DNA of 64,000 nucleotides, from positions 845 through 64,844 of the forward strand of contig DUDB01000017.1 in the NCBI GenBank assembly GCA_012959525.1. Reading direction: 5' to 3'. The position numbers and the translations under genes were made by a program. Below are positions 9,300-18,800 of this stretch, in pieces. The DNA comes from Planctomycetota bacterium. Its GTDB lineage: Bacteria > Planctomycetota > UBA1135 > GCA-002686595. Position 1 is the stretch's first letter; each line of letters opens with the position of its first letter. The notes beneath the pieces were generated by a model, which had not been told where the DNA came from, searched no databases, and was given only the letters and a program-made list of their open reading frames with translations.

Positions 9300-9391
9300 C
9301 GTGTCGATACACGGAGTGAGCCAATAGCCCGGGAATCCCCCGGGTTCGGCTACCCGAGCGTGGCCTCCTCGATGGGAGGTTTGAGTTCACT
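9300..9391 (+). promoter_or_regulatory. Foldable leader upstream of the major pilin gene
   Basis: This 5' region of the pilin transcript can fold extensively. A hairpin CGTGT-CGAT-ACACG (9300-9313) comes first. An outer helix AGTGA/TCACT (9315-9319 with 9387-9391) then encloses two hairpins: one around 9326-9351 (AGCC/GGCT with an inner GGG/CCC, or alternatively CCCGGG/CCCGGG) and one at 9364-9379 (CCTCC/GGAGG). That gives a three-way junction with mutually exclusive pairings in one arm. It ends 82 bases before the pilin ATG. I do not see the conserved bases of the c-di-GMP-I riboswitch or another class I can name. The folding was done by eye. Confidence 0.35.
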
Positions 9392-9473
9392 ACAAAACCA
9401 ACCGACCCCAATGGGTCAAACGGGAACCCCAGCCTTCCGCTTCGGGACGCCCACAACCAACAACCCCAACAAT

Positions 9474-10220
9474 ATGCGAATCCGAAACCAACGCCAGTCC
9501 GGCTTCACCCTCATCGAGCTGATGATCGTCGTGGCCATTATCGCCATCGTGACCGCGGTCGCTCTCCCCAAGATGATGAGTGCTCGCCTTTCCGCCAACG
9601 AGAACGCGGCCGTCGCAAACCTGCGCACGATCGCTGCTGCCCAGCAGTCGTTCCAGTCGTCTTGCTCTGTTGACACTGACGCCGATGGCGGCGGTGAATT
9701 CGGCTTCTTTGGCGAGCTTGCCGGTTCGGACGCCATGCGCGCCTGGGGCGGTGTGGGCACCGCTCCGGATCTCTCCGGTGGCCTCCTGAACCCTCCGTTC
9801 CTGGCCACGACCTTCGGCAACATCGCCACTTCGGTCGTCGAGCGTCAGGGCTACATGTTCAAGATCTACCTGCCCGCTGCTGAGGCGAGCGGTACGGTCG
9901 CCGGAATCGCCGAGGCCGCCGGTGGTGGAGCCACCACTGGTGCTGGTGCCCCCGACTCCGCCAACTGCGAGATCTACTGGTGCGCCTACGCCTGGCCCAA
10001 GCAGGCTGGCAAGACCGGCAACCGTTGTTTCTTCATCAATCAGGACCAGGACATCATCCAGACGGATGGCAAGGTCACGGCTGCACGCTACGAAGGTACC
10101 AGCTTGACGCCTGCCTTCAGCGCTGCCTACGAGTCTGCCGACATGGGCGCCCACGTCGGTCTGGCCATCATGGGCAAGAGTGCCGTGGACACGAACCTCT
10201 GGACCGCCGTCGGCAACTGA
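9474..10220 (+). CDS. pilA: Type IV major pilin (PilA-like)
   Basis: The ATG at 9474 gives a 248-residue prepilin with a ten-residue leader ending in glycine, cut by PilD at 'QRQSG|FTLIELMIVV'. The mature protein starts with Phe and carries Glu5, followed by the hydrophobic N-terminal helix 'IELMIVVAIIAIVTAVALP'. A polar stretch 'SARLSANENAAVANLRTI' continues the helix, then comes a globular domain with several cysteines (near residues 63, 167, 170 and 184) that could form a disulfide loop. It also has an acidic 'DTDADGGGEF' stretch near residue 65 that resembles a calcium loop. The codons are GC-rich and regular, as in a well-expressed gene. The gene has its own leader and a strong terminator, so it is probably transcribed at higher level than pilTBC. 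Confidence 0.9.
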   Translation: MRIRNQRQSGFTLIELMIVVAIIAIVTAVALPKMMSARLSANENAAVANLRTIAAAQQSFQSSCSVDTDADGGGEFGFFGELAGSDAMRAWGGVGTAPDLSGGLLNPPFLATTFGNIATSVVERQGYMFKIYLPAAEASGTVAGIAEAAGGGATTGAGAPDSANCEIYWCAYAWPKQAGKTGNRCFFINQDQDIIQTDGKVTAARYEGTSLTPAFSAAYESADMGAHVGLAIMGKSAVDTNLWTAVGN

Positions 10221-10242
10221 TCCCCCGGGATCCCGAGCACGC

Positions 10243-10281
10243 AGAGGCGTCGATGCGAGAGCATCGGCGCCTCTTTTCTTT
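10243..10281 (+). terminator. Rho-independent terminator after the pilin gene
   Basis: A 14-bp stem (10243-10256 with 10261-10274, one G-T pair) closes a GAGA tetraloop and is followed by TTTTCTTT. It lies 23 bases after the pilin stop and faces the plus strand only; read on the other strand the stem has no T run, so it would not terminate tatD. Confidence 0.9.
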
Positions 10282-10307
10282 GCGCCCGGGTGACGGGCGC
10301 GCCGGTC

Positions 10308-11078
10308 CTAGTGGCCTTCCAGTCCAAAGAGCTCGTTCGCGTTGGATGAGGTGATCCGGGCCAGTTCCACCGGCTCCTGCCCGCGCGCCTCGGCGATGTG
10401 CTCCAGAACCACCCGCGTGTGGGCGGGTTCGTTGCGTTTTCCCCGGTGACCCTGGGGGGCCAGGAAGGGGCAATCGGTTTCCACCAGCAAGCGCTCTAGG
10501 GGCACCTCGATGGCGGCCGCGCGATTGGCCTCGCTCTTGGGGAAGGTCACGATGCCGGAGAAAGAGATGTAGAGGCCCGCATCGAGGTAGGGCCCGAGCT
10601 CTTCTGGGCCCATGGTGTAGCAGTGCATCACACCACGCACTCCGGGGTACTCCCGAATCGCGGTCACTGCCGCCTCGTGAGCCTCCCTGCAGTGGATGAT
10701 CACGGGCTTGTCCAACTCACGGGCGAGATTCAGATGCCAGCGGAAGGCGCGCTCCTGAGCCTCGCGCGGGGAGTACTCCTTGAAGAAATCGAGGCCCGTC
10801 TCGCCCACGGCCACGCAGCCGTCGCGGCGGCAGAGTTCTTCAATCCGATCGAAGGCGCCAGGCTCATCCATCGTCGCGGCATCGTGCGGGTGTATCCCGG
10901 CCGTCGGGTAGAGGCCAGGCTCGTCTTGGCACAGATCCCAGGCGGCCTCGGACGTGGCCACGTCCGTCCCTACCACCAGCATGCGCTCGACGCCATTGGC
11001 CCGTGCGCGAGTCAGCACCTCGGCCCGATCCTCGTCGAAGTCCTTCCAGAATAGATGCGAGTGGGTGTCGATGATCAT
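10308..11078 (-). CDS. tatD: TatD-family metal-dependent deoxyribonuclease/hydrolase
   Basis: A cytoplasmic two-metal hydrolase of the amidohydrolase fold, with DNase activity in characterised members. The start at 11078 gives 256 residues beginning MIIDTHSH, the standard TatD opening with the HxH metal motif. Further ligands are visible in 'VAVGETGLDFF' (Glu), 'PVIIHCREAH' (His), 'MHCYTMG' (His) and 'LVETDCPFLAP' (Asp). A 'RITSSNANELFGL' terminus completes the family pattern. It follows the upstream minus-strand lipoprotein gene by 11 bases, so the two form an operon, and it converges on the pilin gene. Confidence 0.92.
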   Translation of the reverse strand: MIIDTHSHLFWKDFDEDRAEVLTRARANGVERMLVVGTDVATSEAAWDLCQDEPGLYPTAGIHPHDAATMDEPGAFDRIEELCRRDGCVAVGETGLDFFKEYSPREAQERAFRWHLNLARELDKPVIIHCREAHEAAVTAIREYPGVRGVMHCYTMGPEELGPYLDAGLYISFSGIVTFPKSEANRAAAIEVPLERLLVETDCPFLAPQGHRGKRNEPAHTRVVLEHIAEARGQEPVELARITSSNANELFGLEGH

Positions 11079-11089
11079 CGCCAGGTTGC

Positions 11090-12091
11090 TCACTTGCAGC
11101 CCATCAGCTGCTGCATGTCCGCCAAGAAGGTGGCGAAGGTCGCATCCACTTCGAGTGCGAGGATGTGTGAGAAGAGCGCGCACGCCTCCTCGGTGTTGAA
11201 TGAGACCCGGATGGCCTGTGCGGCCTTGCGCCGCAGGTAGGCGTCCCCGGTGGACTCCACAAGGCAGGCCTTGAGGGCTTCCCGGCCCAGGGCATCGTCG
11301 GGATAACGACCGAGGGCTTCGGCGGCAGCATAGCGCGCGGGTGGATCCAAGATCAGGTTGGTGGCCGCATCCGCCAGCATATCGACCGGTGAGGTTTGGG
11401 TGCGTTCACAGGCTGTTACCCAGGCTCGGATCAGGAACTCATCGGGTGGCATCGTCTTGGTCGCTCGCTTGCGGCGGCGCAGGTGGGCTGCTGCTTCTTT
11501 CATGTACAGTTCAGGGTCCGCTTCAGCCAGGAGTACGGCGGCTTCGGTACGGTCGTCGTAGCGATAGCCGTAGGTCACCATCAACTCACGTAGCAAGGGT
11601 GCTGCGGCATTCGGCGAGCAGCGTGCACCGATCCTGAGTAGCGCTTGGCGCGTGACGGTGCGGTCGCTGACCTCACCGGTGAAGGCGTGCAACGCCGCGT
11701 TGCCGATCTCCTCTTCCCGCGCTTCCATCATCTTCCGCAGGGCGCGTGTTTGCCGTAGCCATTCATCGTGGAGATCACTGGTCTCTTCGATGGCGGGCGG
11801 GATCATGGCCTCCACAAATGACTTGATCTCCGCTCGGGCTTCCGCACCGATGGGAGCCGAGCGGGGGATCCCCGCGGAGTCTCGATCCAGACCATCGCTC
11901 CCCGGATTCAATGCTGGGGGGAGGGCTTGCTCTTCGACAGCGGGTTCACCTGCAGCTGGGGCTGGTGCGGGCGAGCAACCGATCAGAGGGAGGAGCACGA
12001 GTGACCACCTGAAGGGCCAGAGGTGTATTCCCCTGAAGGGGCTGATGGGGGCCTGGGGCAGGGGCCCGACCGAAAGCTCGGTGTGAGGCAT
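11090..12091 (-). CDS. Lipoprotein with HEAT-like helical repeats
   Basis: No named family recognised. The ATG at 12091 gives 333 residues; a TTG at 12115 would add eight. The N-terminus has an arginine-containing segment and a hydrophobic run ending in the lipobox 'LLPLIGC'. After a Pro/Ala-rich linker the rest is alpha-helical, with repeated units such as 'RTEAAVLLAEADPELYMKEA' and 'PARYAAAEALGRYPDDALG' typical of HEAT/PBS-type protein-interaction repeats. It is a candidate periplasmic or outer-membrane scaffold. It is followed by tatD after 11 bases and shares an upstream intergenic region with the divergent giant lipoprotein gene. Confidence 0.7.
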   Translation of the reverse strand: MPHTELSVGPLPQAPISPFRGIHLWPFRWSLVLLPLIGCSPAPAPAAGEPAVEEQALPPALNPGSDGLDRDSAGIPRSAPIGAEARAEIKSFVEAMIPPAIEETSDLHDEWLRQTRALRKMMEAREEEIGNAALHAFTGEVSDRTVTRQALLRIGARCSPNAAAPLLRELMVTYGYRYDDRTEAAVLLAEADPELYMKEAAAHLRRRKRATKTMPPDEFLIRAWVTACERTQTSPVDMLADAATNLILDPPARYAAAEALGRYPDDALGREALKACLVESTGDAYLRRKAAQAIRVSFNTEEACALFSHILALEVDATFATFLADMQQLMGCK

Positions 12092-12407
12092 GAGCGCTTG
12101 GGGAGTGGGGGCCAAAATGGGGCGTGCAGGTGAATAATGTGGGGCCGGAAGGGCTCGTTAGGCAGGGCTCTTGCAGTTGGGGCTTGGCATGGGGATCCCA
12201 GACGGCAATATAGTGCCCCCCTTGAACTCTGACGAGCCCTCCCTGTGGGGCCTTCCCGACCAGGATGCAACTTCGCAGCCGTGTCCGGGTAGGTTCCTAC
12301 CCACGGAATCGACTCGGGTTTTCCTTCTCCGCCACCCCTTCTCTCTCCGGCGCCCTGCGCCACGGCATCGAGCCTCCACCCGGGCCCGAGGCATTTTACG
12401 GACATCC
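12092..12407. other. Divergent intergenic region before the giant lipoprotein genes
   Basis: About 316 bases between the starts of two divergent lipoprotein genes. The frames that cross it have no family features and no signal sequence; the signal peptide of the plus-strand gene begins only after 12408. It should hold the promoters of both genes; one plus-strand candidate is listed separately. Confidence 0.4.
12184..12214 (+). promoter_or_regulatory. Candidate sigma70-type promoter for the first giant lipoprotein
   Basis: A TTGGCA hexamer (12184-12189) and a TATAGT hexamer (12209-12214) are separated by 19 bases, each matching five of six consensus positions. The spacing is longer than ideal. 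It would give a leader of nearly 190 bases. Consensus use in this phylum is loose, so this is a weak call. Confidence 0.3.
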
Positions 12408-15400
12408 ATGCGAATCGAGCGCACATCCACCCCGGCCACAGGCCTGCTCCCCTCCCCCCGTCTCGCGCTCCTGCGGTCGCCCGTAGCGATTTTGTTCCTG
12501 GGTCTCTCCTTGGGCCTAGCCGGCTGCTCCGGCGGTGGGGGAAACGGTAGTGGAGCGTTCTACGTCGAGTCCTGCAGCATTGGGTGCAGCACGGGGGAAA
12601 CAGGGAATCAGATCGCCTGCCAGATCGTCGACACCTACCAGAACCAGGAGATCTCCCTCCTGTTTTCGGACCCGATCGATCTGTTCTCCGTCAACTCCAG
12701 CACATTTCAGGTGGTGAATGTGGCCAACGGCACTTCCCCCCCCGGGCAGTTCTTCGGTGACCCCACCAACCTCCATCGCCTGATCTTCCGTCCAGCCCTT
12801 TCCTTTGATCAAAACGGCAACCCTATCTTCGGGTTGGAGGCGAACACTTCATACGCGATTCGCATCCCGGGCCAGGTTCAGGATAATTTTGGCCCCTTCA
12901 TCCAGAGCACTACCGGTCAGGTTAACCAAGCGCGCATGGAGTGCACCATTCGTACGAGTTTGGGGATCATTGACCCGGTACCCGGTAACCCGGACGTCGT
13001 CACGACGGTGGATGTGGTGACCGGCTATGACTCCAATGGAAACGCCAACCAGTTTGACTACGACGTAGTCGTGACGAGCACACCTGTAATCGATGACGTC
13101 TGGCGTCAGACGCGAATCACCTTCTTCTTCGATGACGTGATGAACGTCGCGACCTTGCTAGATCCTTCTAGCAAGAAGGCTCCCTATATCACCATTGAAG
13201 TGGATGACGATGGTGACCTGGCGACTCTCGATCGCTACGACGTGGCCGGCGACTTCAGCTTCGGAGTTGACTTTGATCGCCTCGAGACCTTCCTGTACTT
13301 CGACGCCTTGCTACCCCTGCCCTCTGCAGGACCCAACGCACCGATTTCATCACGTCGTGTGGTGATCATTATTCCTTCGACCGTTCAGGATTTGGTCTCA
13401 AATTCCGTGGCCGCCGGTGGGGGCCAACGGTCCTTTATTCCAGAACCTTCAACCCTTCAGGAGTCGCTGCTGCCCCCCGGTGGTGAAGACTTCACCGTCG
13501 CATGGCCTGCCGCCGGATCCAACGAGGACGGCAATCGTGGCGGCGCGTTTTGGGGCGGCGGTAAGTTGATTCCGGGTATAGGCGGCGGCTCAGGGCGGTT
13601 GGGAGACCTCTTCGTGCCCGCCGGCCTCTCCTTGACGCTCAACACGGACAGCCAGACGTTCCCCCTGACCACGGGGGACGGTTTTCTGCTCAATCAGGTG
13701 GCCGACGTTCTGGGCAATCCCGACCCCTCTGGATTCCCGGGCACCCAGGGAAATTTCCCCGACTCTATTACCGTCACGGACGGAGTGTTCGAGTTCAGCT
13801 CGCTGATTGTTGAGCCTGGCGGATCCGTCCGATTCGAGGGCGTGAACCCCGCCCGCGTGTACGTGCGTGGCCCTGTGGACATTCGGGCCGGCTCGGTTCT
13901 CGACTTGACGGGAGCGGTTCCTGCAGATCACGACTCGGAGATAGCCGATCCGTTCACCATGCTTTCGACTCCCATCAATGCGGCCAGTGGCGGGGACGGG
14001 GGCTTTGGTGGCTCTCGCTCTGACATGGCATCTAATGCGGCCATGGTTGCTCTTACAACTTGTGAGAACGATCCCGTGGCCCCGGTGAGCCCCCACCGGG
14101 AAGGCTACAAGGGTATGGGTGTTGGCCGCGAAGGCAAGAAGGGTGCAGGGCTCGGTGGCGACAAGTATCCCATCCGTCTTCCGTCCACGGACACGGCAAC
14201 CACGGGTGCACAAGAGGTCGGCTTCAACGTCATTACTCTCTTCGATCCGTTCACCCTCGATACGGAATGCCGCAGCATGATGGTTGGGGGCTCTGGCTCT
14301 GGTGGTTCCTACGCGACGGCTGGAGGAATCGGCGTGGCCCTCTCTCTCTTTCCGAACTCCGATTTTCCTGGGGTGACGAACAACGCAGCAGACACCGCGG
14401 GTGGAGATCCAGCCGAGGTGGGTCTTGAGGCCGCAGCAGAGGACAACCAGGGCTACAACATGCGGCTGCTGCGCTGGAGCAAGGGCCACCTGCGTGGCGG
14501 TTCCGGCGGCGGAGGTGGGGGTGGTCATCCGTTCGGCGCATGGGCCGATGGGCACAATGGCTCCAACGGGAACGCTTGTGTGGGACCCCTATCCAACTTC
14601 CACGCGTGGATGGATCACTCCGGCGCGCGCGGTGGCTCTGGTGGCGGCGCGTTCCAGTTGACGTCCGGCAAGCGTATCACCGTCAATGGTGTCATCGATG
14701 CCAGCGGTAGCCGAGGCGGTGAGCCCCGCAACCCAGCGGTGGCCGATCCGTGCGACGTGGACTACGGCAAGTTCGCTGCGCCTGGCGGGGGCGGATCGGG
14801 CGGAGCTGTGAAGCTCCAGAGCATCGTCGTGGACCTTGCGGCCACCCCCGGGACCATCGACGTCTCGGGTGGGGCAGGTGGGACGGCGAAATTCTGGGCC
14901 AACTCCCTTGGTGGCGATGGGGGCACGGGACTCGTGCGGATCGAGGACCTCGCTGGATTGTCCCGGGCCATGGCGGCACCCTCCATTCTTCCCTTCAATC
15001 CCTCGGACAGCTCCCTGTCGTGGGTCAGTGTGGACGACGGCTCAAACGCCTTGGACGGCCCCGGTTGGGTCATGGCAAACCAGCGTCCCGACGCAATCAC
15101 CGCCAGCTCATCCTGCTGGATGAAGCCTCCGGGTTCGATCCTGTCTCTGTACTTCGTTGAGGACGAAGATGACGACAACACGGGGATTCCCACCGACATG
15201 GGCTGGAACATGGACCTCCTCTTCAAGACCGGCAGCGGCACACAGTTGATTCCCTTCCGAGGCGGAGGGTTCTTTCTCGGCATCTCCTGGGAGAACGAGT
15301 TCGGGAAGAGCCTGGGGACCCAGGGCGGAACGGTCGATGCGGCTCCAATCGTGGTTCGCTTCCAGGGTGCACTCGCTACCCAGACCGAGGACTATTGCAA

Positions 15401-15617
15401 CCTGGATCTCAACGACACCTCCACATCTATCGTTCCCGGGTCGGTGACCCCCTGGGTGGACCACCCAGCCCTCTTGAATGGGTTCCTTCCTCCTCCGAAC
15501 CTCATGCGCTACGTCATCATCTTCGACAGCACGCGAGTGGCTGGAGATGCCCCGCGGGAGTTGCTCGATCAAGTTGCGGGAATCGACAACTTCTGGGTTC
15601 GCGTCCTCCCCGACTAG
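12408..15617 (+). CDS. Giant glycine-rich lipoprotein, paralogue 1
   Basis: I know no named family for this 1,069-residue protein. The ATG at 12408 gives a signal peptide ending in the lipobox 'LGLAGC', then a Gly/Ser linker and a cysteine-bearing module ('SCSIGCSTGETGNQIACQI'). Residues 50-330 are beta-rich, with two Ig-like segments that resemble SbsA/Big domains. An acidic 'EVDDDGDLATLDRYDV' stretch may bind calcium. From about 360 on, strands alternate with glycine loops ('GGDGGFGG', 'GGSGGGGGGGHPFG', 'APGGGGSGGAVKLQS', 'GTIDVSGGAGG'), as in a parallel beta-helix. It is followed after 282 bases by a close paralogue. Surface display or matrix function is inferred. Confidence 0.75.
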   Translation: MRIERTSTPATGLLPSPRLALLRSPVAILFLGLSLGLAGCSGGGGNGSGAFYVESCSIGCSTGETGNQIACQIVDTYQNQEISLLFSDPIDLFSVNSSTFQVVNVANGTSPPGQFFGDPTNLHRLIFRPALSFDQNGNPIFGLEANTSYAIRIPGQVQDNFGPFIQSTTGQVNQARMECTIRTSLGIIDPVPGNPDVVTTVDVVTGYDSNGNANQFDYDVVVTSTPVIDDVWRQTRITFFFDDVMNVATLLDPSSKKAPYITIEVDDDGDLATLDRYDVAGDFSFGVDFDRLETFLYFDALLPLPSAGPNAPISSRRVVIIIPSTVQDLVSNSVAAGGGQRSFIPEPSTLQESLLPPGGEDFTVAWPAAGSNEDGNRGGAFWGGGKLIPGIGGGSGRLGDLFVPAGLSLTLNTDSQTFPLTTGDGFLLNQVADVLGNPDPSGFPGTQGNFPDSITVTDGVFEFSSLIVEPGGSVRFEGVNPARVYVRGPVDIRAGSVLDLTGAVPADHDSEIADPFTMLSTPINAASGGDGGFGGSRSDMASNAAMVALTTCENDPVAPVSPHREGYKGMGVGREGKKGAGLGGDKYPIRLPSTDTATTGAQEVGFNVITLFDPFTLDTECRSMMVGGSGSGGSYATAGGIGVALSLFPNSDFPGVTNNAADTAGGDPAEVGLEAAAEDNQGYNMRLLRWSKGHLRGGSGGGGGGGHPFGAWADGHNGSNGNACVGPLSNFHAWMDHSGARGGSGGGAFQLTSGKRITVNGVIDASGSRGGEPRNPAVADPCDVDYGKFAAPGGGGSGGAVKLQSIVVDLAATPGTIDVSGGAGGTAKFWANSLGGDGGTGLVRIEDLAGLSRAMAAPSILPFNPSDSSLSWVSVDDGSNALDGPGWVMANQRPDAITASSSCWMKPPGSILSLYFVEDEDDDNTGIPTDMGWNMDLLFKTGSGTQLIPFRGGGFFLGISWENEFGKSLGTQGGTVDAAPIVVRFQGALATQTEDYCNLDLNDTSTSIVPGSVTPWVDHPALLNGFLPPPNLMRYVIIFDSTRVAGDAPRELLDQVAGIDNFWVRVLPD

Positions 15618-15751
15618 GCTGGGCCTGAAAGGTCCTGCAGGGAGCTACGGCAGGATCCCAGAGAGACCGGTTCACGTGCGTGCATATTCGGACTGTCGGC
15701 TCGGGGGCTGTGGCCTTGGGCGCGCACTCCAACCCTCCAGTGCCCGAATGG

Positions 15752-15778
15752 GGCCAGCCAAGAAGGGGAGGGCTGGCC
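15752..15778 (+). other. Hairpin between the two giant lipoprotein genes
   Basis: A perfect 8-bp inverted repeat (GGCCAGCC at 15752 and GGCTGGCC at 15771) with an 11-base purine-rich loop lies 135 bases after the first gene and 122 before the second. There is no T run, so it is more likely an mRNA processing or stability element than an intrinsic terminator. The rest of the 282-base gap shows nothing else I can support. Confidence 0.3.
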
Positions 15779-15899
15779 ACGTGCCGCCAAGTGGCCAAGA
15801 AGCCCGGTTGGATTGGGGTGCAGACGCCTGACTTGCTGTAGGATCGAAGCCGAAATCTGGTTCAACCCTCCCCGTACACCCTTCAACGTCGTTTGATCC

Positions 15900-18800
15900 A
15901 TGTGGACGCCGCGCTCCTCCTCCATAGCCCTCTCCCTCTCGGCCTTGGCCCTGTTTTCAGGCTGCTCCAGCAAGAGTGGCTCTACCCCCTCCGAGGGTAG
16001 CTTCTACATCGTGTCCTGCACTCTCGGGTGCACGGATGGCACAACGGGTAATGCGGTCAACTGCGCCATCGCAAACACCTATCAGAACCAAGAGATTTCG
16101 ATCATCTTCTCTGGGCCTTTCGACCTCTTCAGCGTCAATTCGAGTTCTTTCCGGGTCACTGACGTTTCCAACGGGACAACTCCATCGGGCCAGTTTTTCA
16201 GTGACCCCACGGATCCCCGTCGCCTGATCTTTCGCCCCTCATTGACGTTCGATCAGAACGGTACGCCCATTCACGGATTCGCCTCGTCCACGTCCTACAG
16301 GATATTGCTGCCGGGCGTCGCCCAGATGGACCAGGGGCCGTTCATCCAGAGCACCTTGGGTGCCGAAAACAAGAGCCGGATGCAGTGCACGATCAAGACG
16401 ACTGAAGGTGTCATTGATCCGGTTCCGGGCAGTCCTTCGGCCTCGATGTACGTCGACCAGGTCGTGGGCTATCAGGATGATGGGTCGCCCATCATCGTGT
16501 CGGACGTCCTGCTCAATGGGGGCACTGAGTTGACCAACGTCTACCGTCAGACTCAGGTGCGATTCGAGTTCAACGACATCATGAACGTGGCCACTCTTCT
16601 GAATCCCTCCTCAGGCGATTCTCCAAACATTGCAGTGGAGTTGGACGAGGACGGGGACCTGGCCACTCTGGACCGGACGCCGATCGATGGCAATTTCACC
16701 TACCTCGTGGACCTTGAGCAACTCTCAACGAGCCTGTACTTCCTCGCAAATGTACCCTTGCCCTCGGCGGGATCCGATGATTTGAGTCCACGCAGGATCG
16801 TGCTCACCTTGCCGCCTGCCGTGCAGGACCTGGTGGCCAATCCGATCTCCTCGGGAGGTGGTGTTCACTCATTCATCACTGAGCCGCCGCAGTTGGGTGA
16901 GGTGCTCGTCCCTGACGGGGGAGAGGATTTCCAATTGTCCTCGCCCGATCCGGACTCCAACGAAGATGGCCCACGCAGTGGGGCGCTTTGGGGTGGCGGC
17001 CGCCTAACCCCAGGAGTGGGTGGTGGGTCGGGGCGCTTGGGAGACCTGCGGGTTCCGAGTGGCAAGGCGCTGACCCTGAACACCGACTCTCAGGCATTCC
17101 CCCTGGGCATCGCGGATGGACTGGGCTTCGATCACAACCCCGATTTCCTGGGCAATTCCGATGCTGTCAACTTTCCAGGTACCTTGGGCAACTATCCGGA
17201 TTCGATCACTGTCACCGATGGCGTCTTCGAGTTCCAGTCCTTGACCCTCGAAGCGGGGTCCAGCCTCTTTTTCGTCGGGACACAACCTGCCCGCCTCTAC
17301 ATACGGGGTACGGCGCTGCTGTCCACGGGTAGCCTTGTCAATTTGAGTGGCCCGCAGCCTCCCGACCACGATTCCAGCGTCCTGAATCCTGAGACCGATT
17401 TGATTGCCCCCATCCCCTCCGCGGGCGGCGGTGATGGAGGGTTCGGCGGCGACCGTTTTGACTTCCCTGTGGGCACGGGGATGGACGGCTTGGGGTTGTG
17501 CGAGAATGACGTGGTGGGCAACCCCGGTGCAAATACCCAAGGCCGTTCAGGCATGGGCGTGGGGCGTTCGGTTGGGTTGGGTGGCGGCGTTGGCGGTGTG
17601 CAGTACCCGACCAACTATCCTACCGTCAATACCAACACGACCGCGGATAACAACAACCATGGCCTGGGCTTCAACCGCGTCGGGGATTACAACCCCCCAG
17701 ATTTCGTGGAACTCGAGTGCCGAAGCCTGATGGTGGGCGGTGTGGGCTCCGGCGGGGCCTACGCATTGGACGGCGATATCGGAACTTCAGATGCCGTCGT
17801 GGCCTTGGCGGGCTACCCCTTTGGTCAAGACAACGGAGCGCCCGACACCCCGGGCGGGGACTCATCCTGGCTGGAGGCCGTCGACGAGAACAACGCCGGC
17901 TATAATCAACGACTGCTGAATTGGTGGGACGGCTTTCTTCGCGGTGGCTCGGGTGGCGGAGGCGGGGGCAATCATCCCAACGGGACGATCACCTACCGTC
18001 CTGTCGCCGGCGGGACGAACTGCATCGGCGGCGCCGCTTTTTTCCAGGCCTGGCACGATCACTCCGGGGCCATGGGTGGAACTGGCGGGGGCGCCCTCCA
18101 GATCACTGCCGGCAAGAGCCTGACCGTGGATGGCCGGATTGAGGCCAAGGGAGGGCAGGGTGGTCAGGCGCGCATTGCCCAGAGTGACTTCATGTGTGAC
18201 GCGAACACGTGGACCATAGATTTCGGTCAGTTCGCGACCCCCGGGGGAGGTGGTTCGGGCGGTGCGGTCAAGCTGCAGAGCATCGTCGTCGACATCTCAC
18301 CGACCCCAGGCACAATCGACATCAGCGGCGGGCCGGGCGGCATCGGCGTCTGGAGCCTCTCAAAGGGCGGAGTCGGAAGCCCCGGGCTGGTACGCGTGGA
18401 GGACTTGGTCGGAGGCATCAACCGGTCCCTCGTGGCACAGTCTGTCCTGCCCTACGAGCCCCTAGACGACTCCCTTTCATGGATCAGTGTGGACAACGGT
18501 CAGGACCCTAACGACGGTCCCGGCTGGACTGCCAATACGCACCGCCCTGATTCCCTCTCGGCCTCGATGTCCTGCTGGCTTCAGCCCACGGGGACCTTCT
18601 TCTCCCTGGCCTTCGTGGATGACGAAGAGGACGACAACACGGGCGACCCCCTCAAGATGGGATGGAACATGGACATCCTCTACAACCCTGGCGGCACGGG
18701 TGAGATCACCATCCCCTTCCGGGGTGACAACGGCGGGGTTCTCGCCAATTCCTGGGAGAATCAGTTCGGTATCAGCCTCGGCACGCAGGGCGGAACAGTT

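Noticed and set aside
9300..9473. c-di-GMP-I riboswitch before the pilin gene
   Set aside because: The region folds, but conserved GEMM bases such as the AAAGCC segment are missing, so I report only a structured leader.
13590..14555. Antisense open frame inside the first giant lipoprotein gene
   Set aside because: Low-complexity shadow of Gly-rich codons; no start context or motif.
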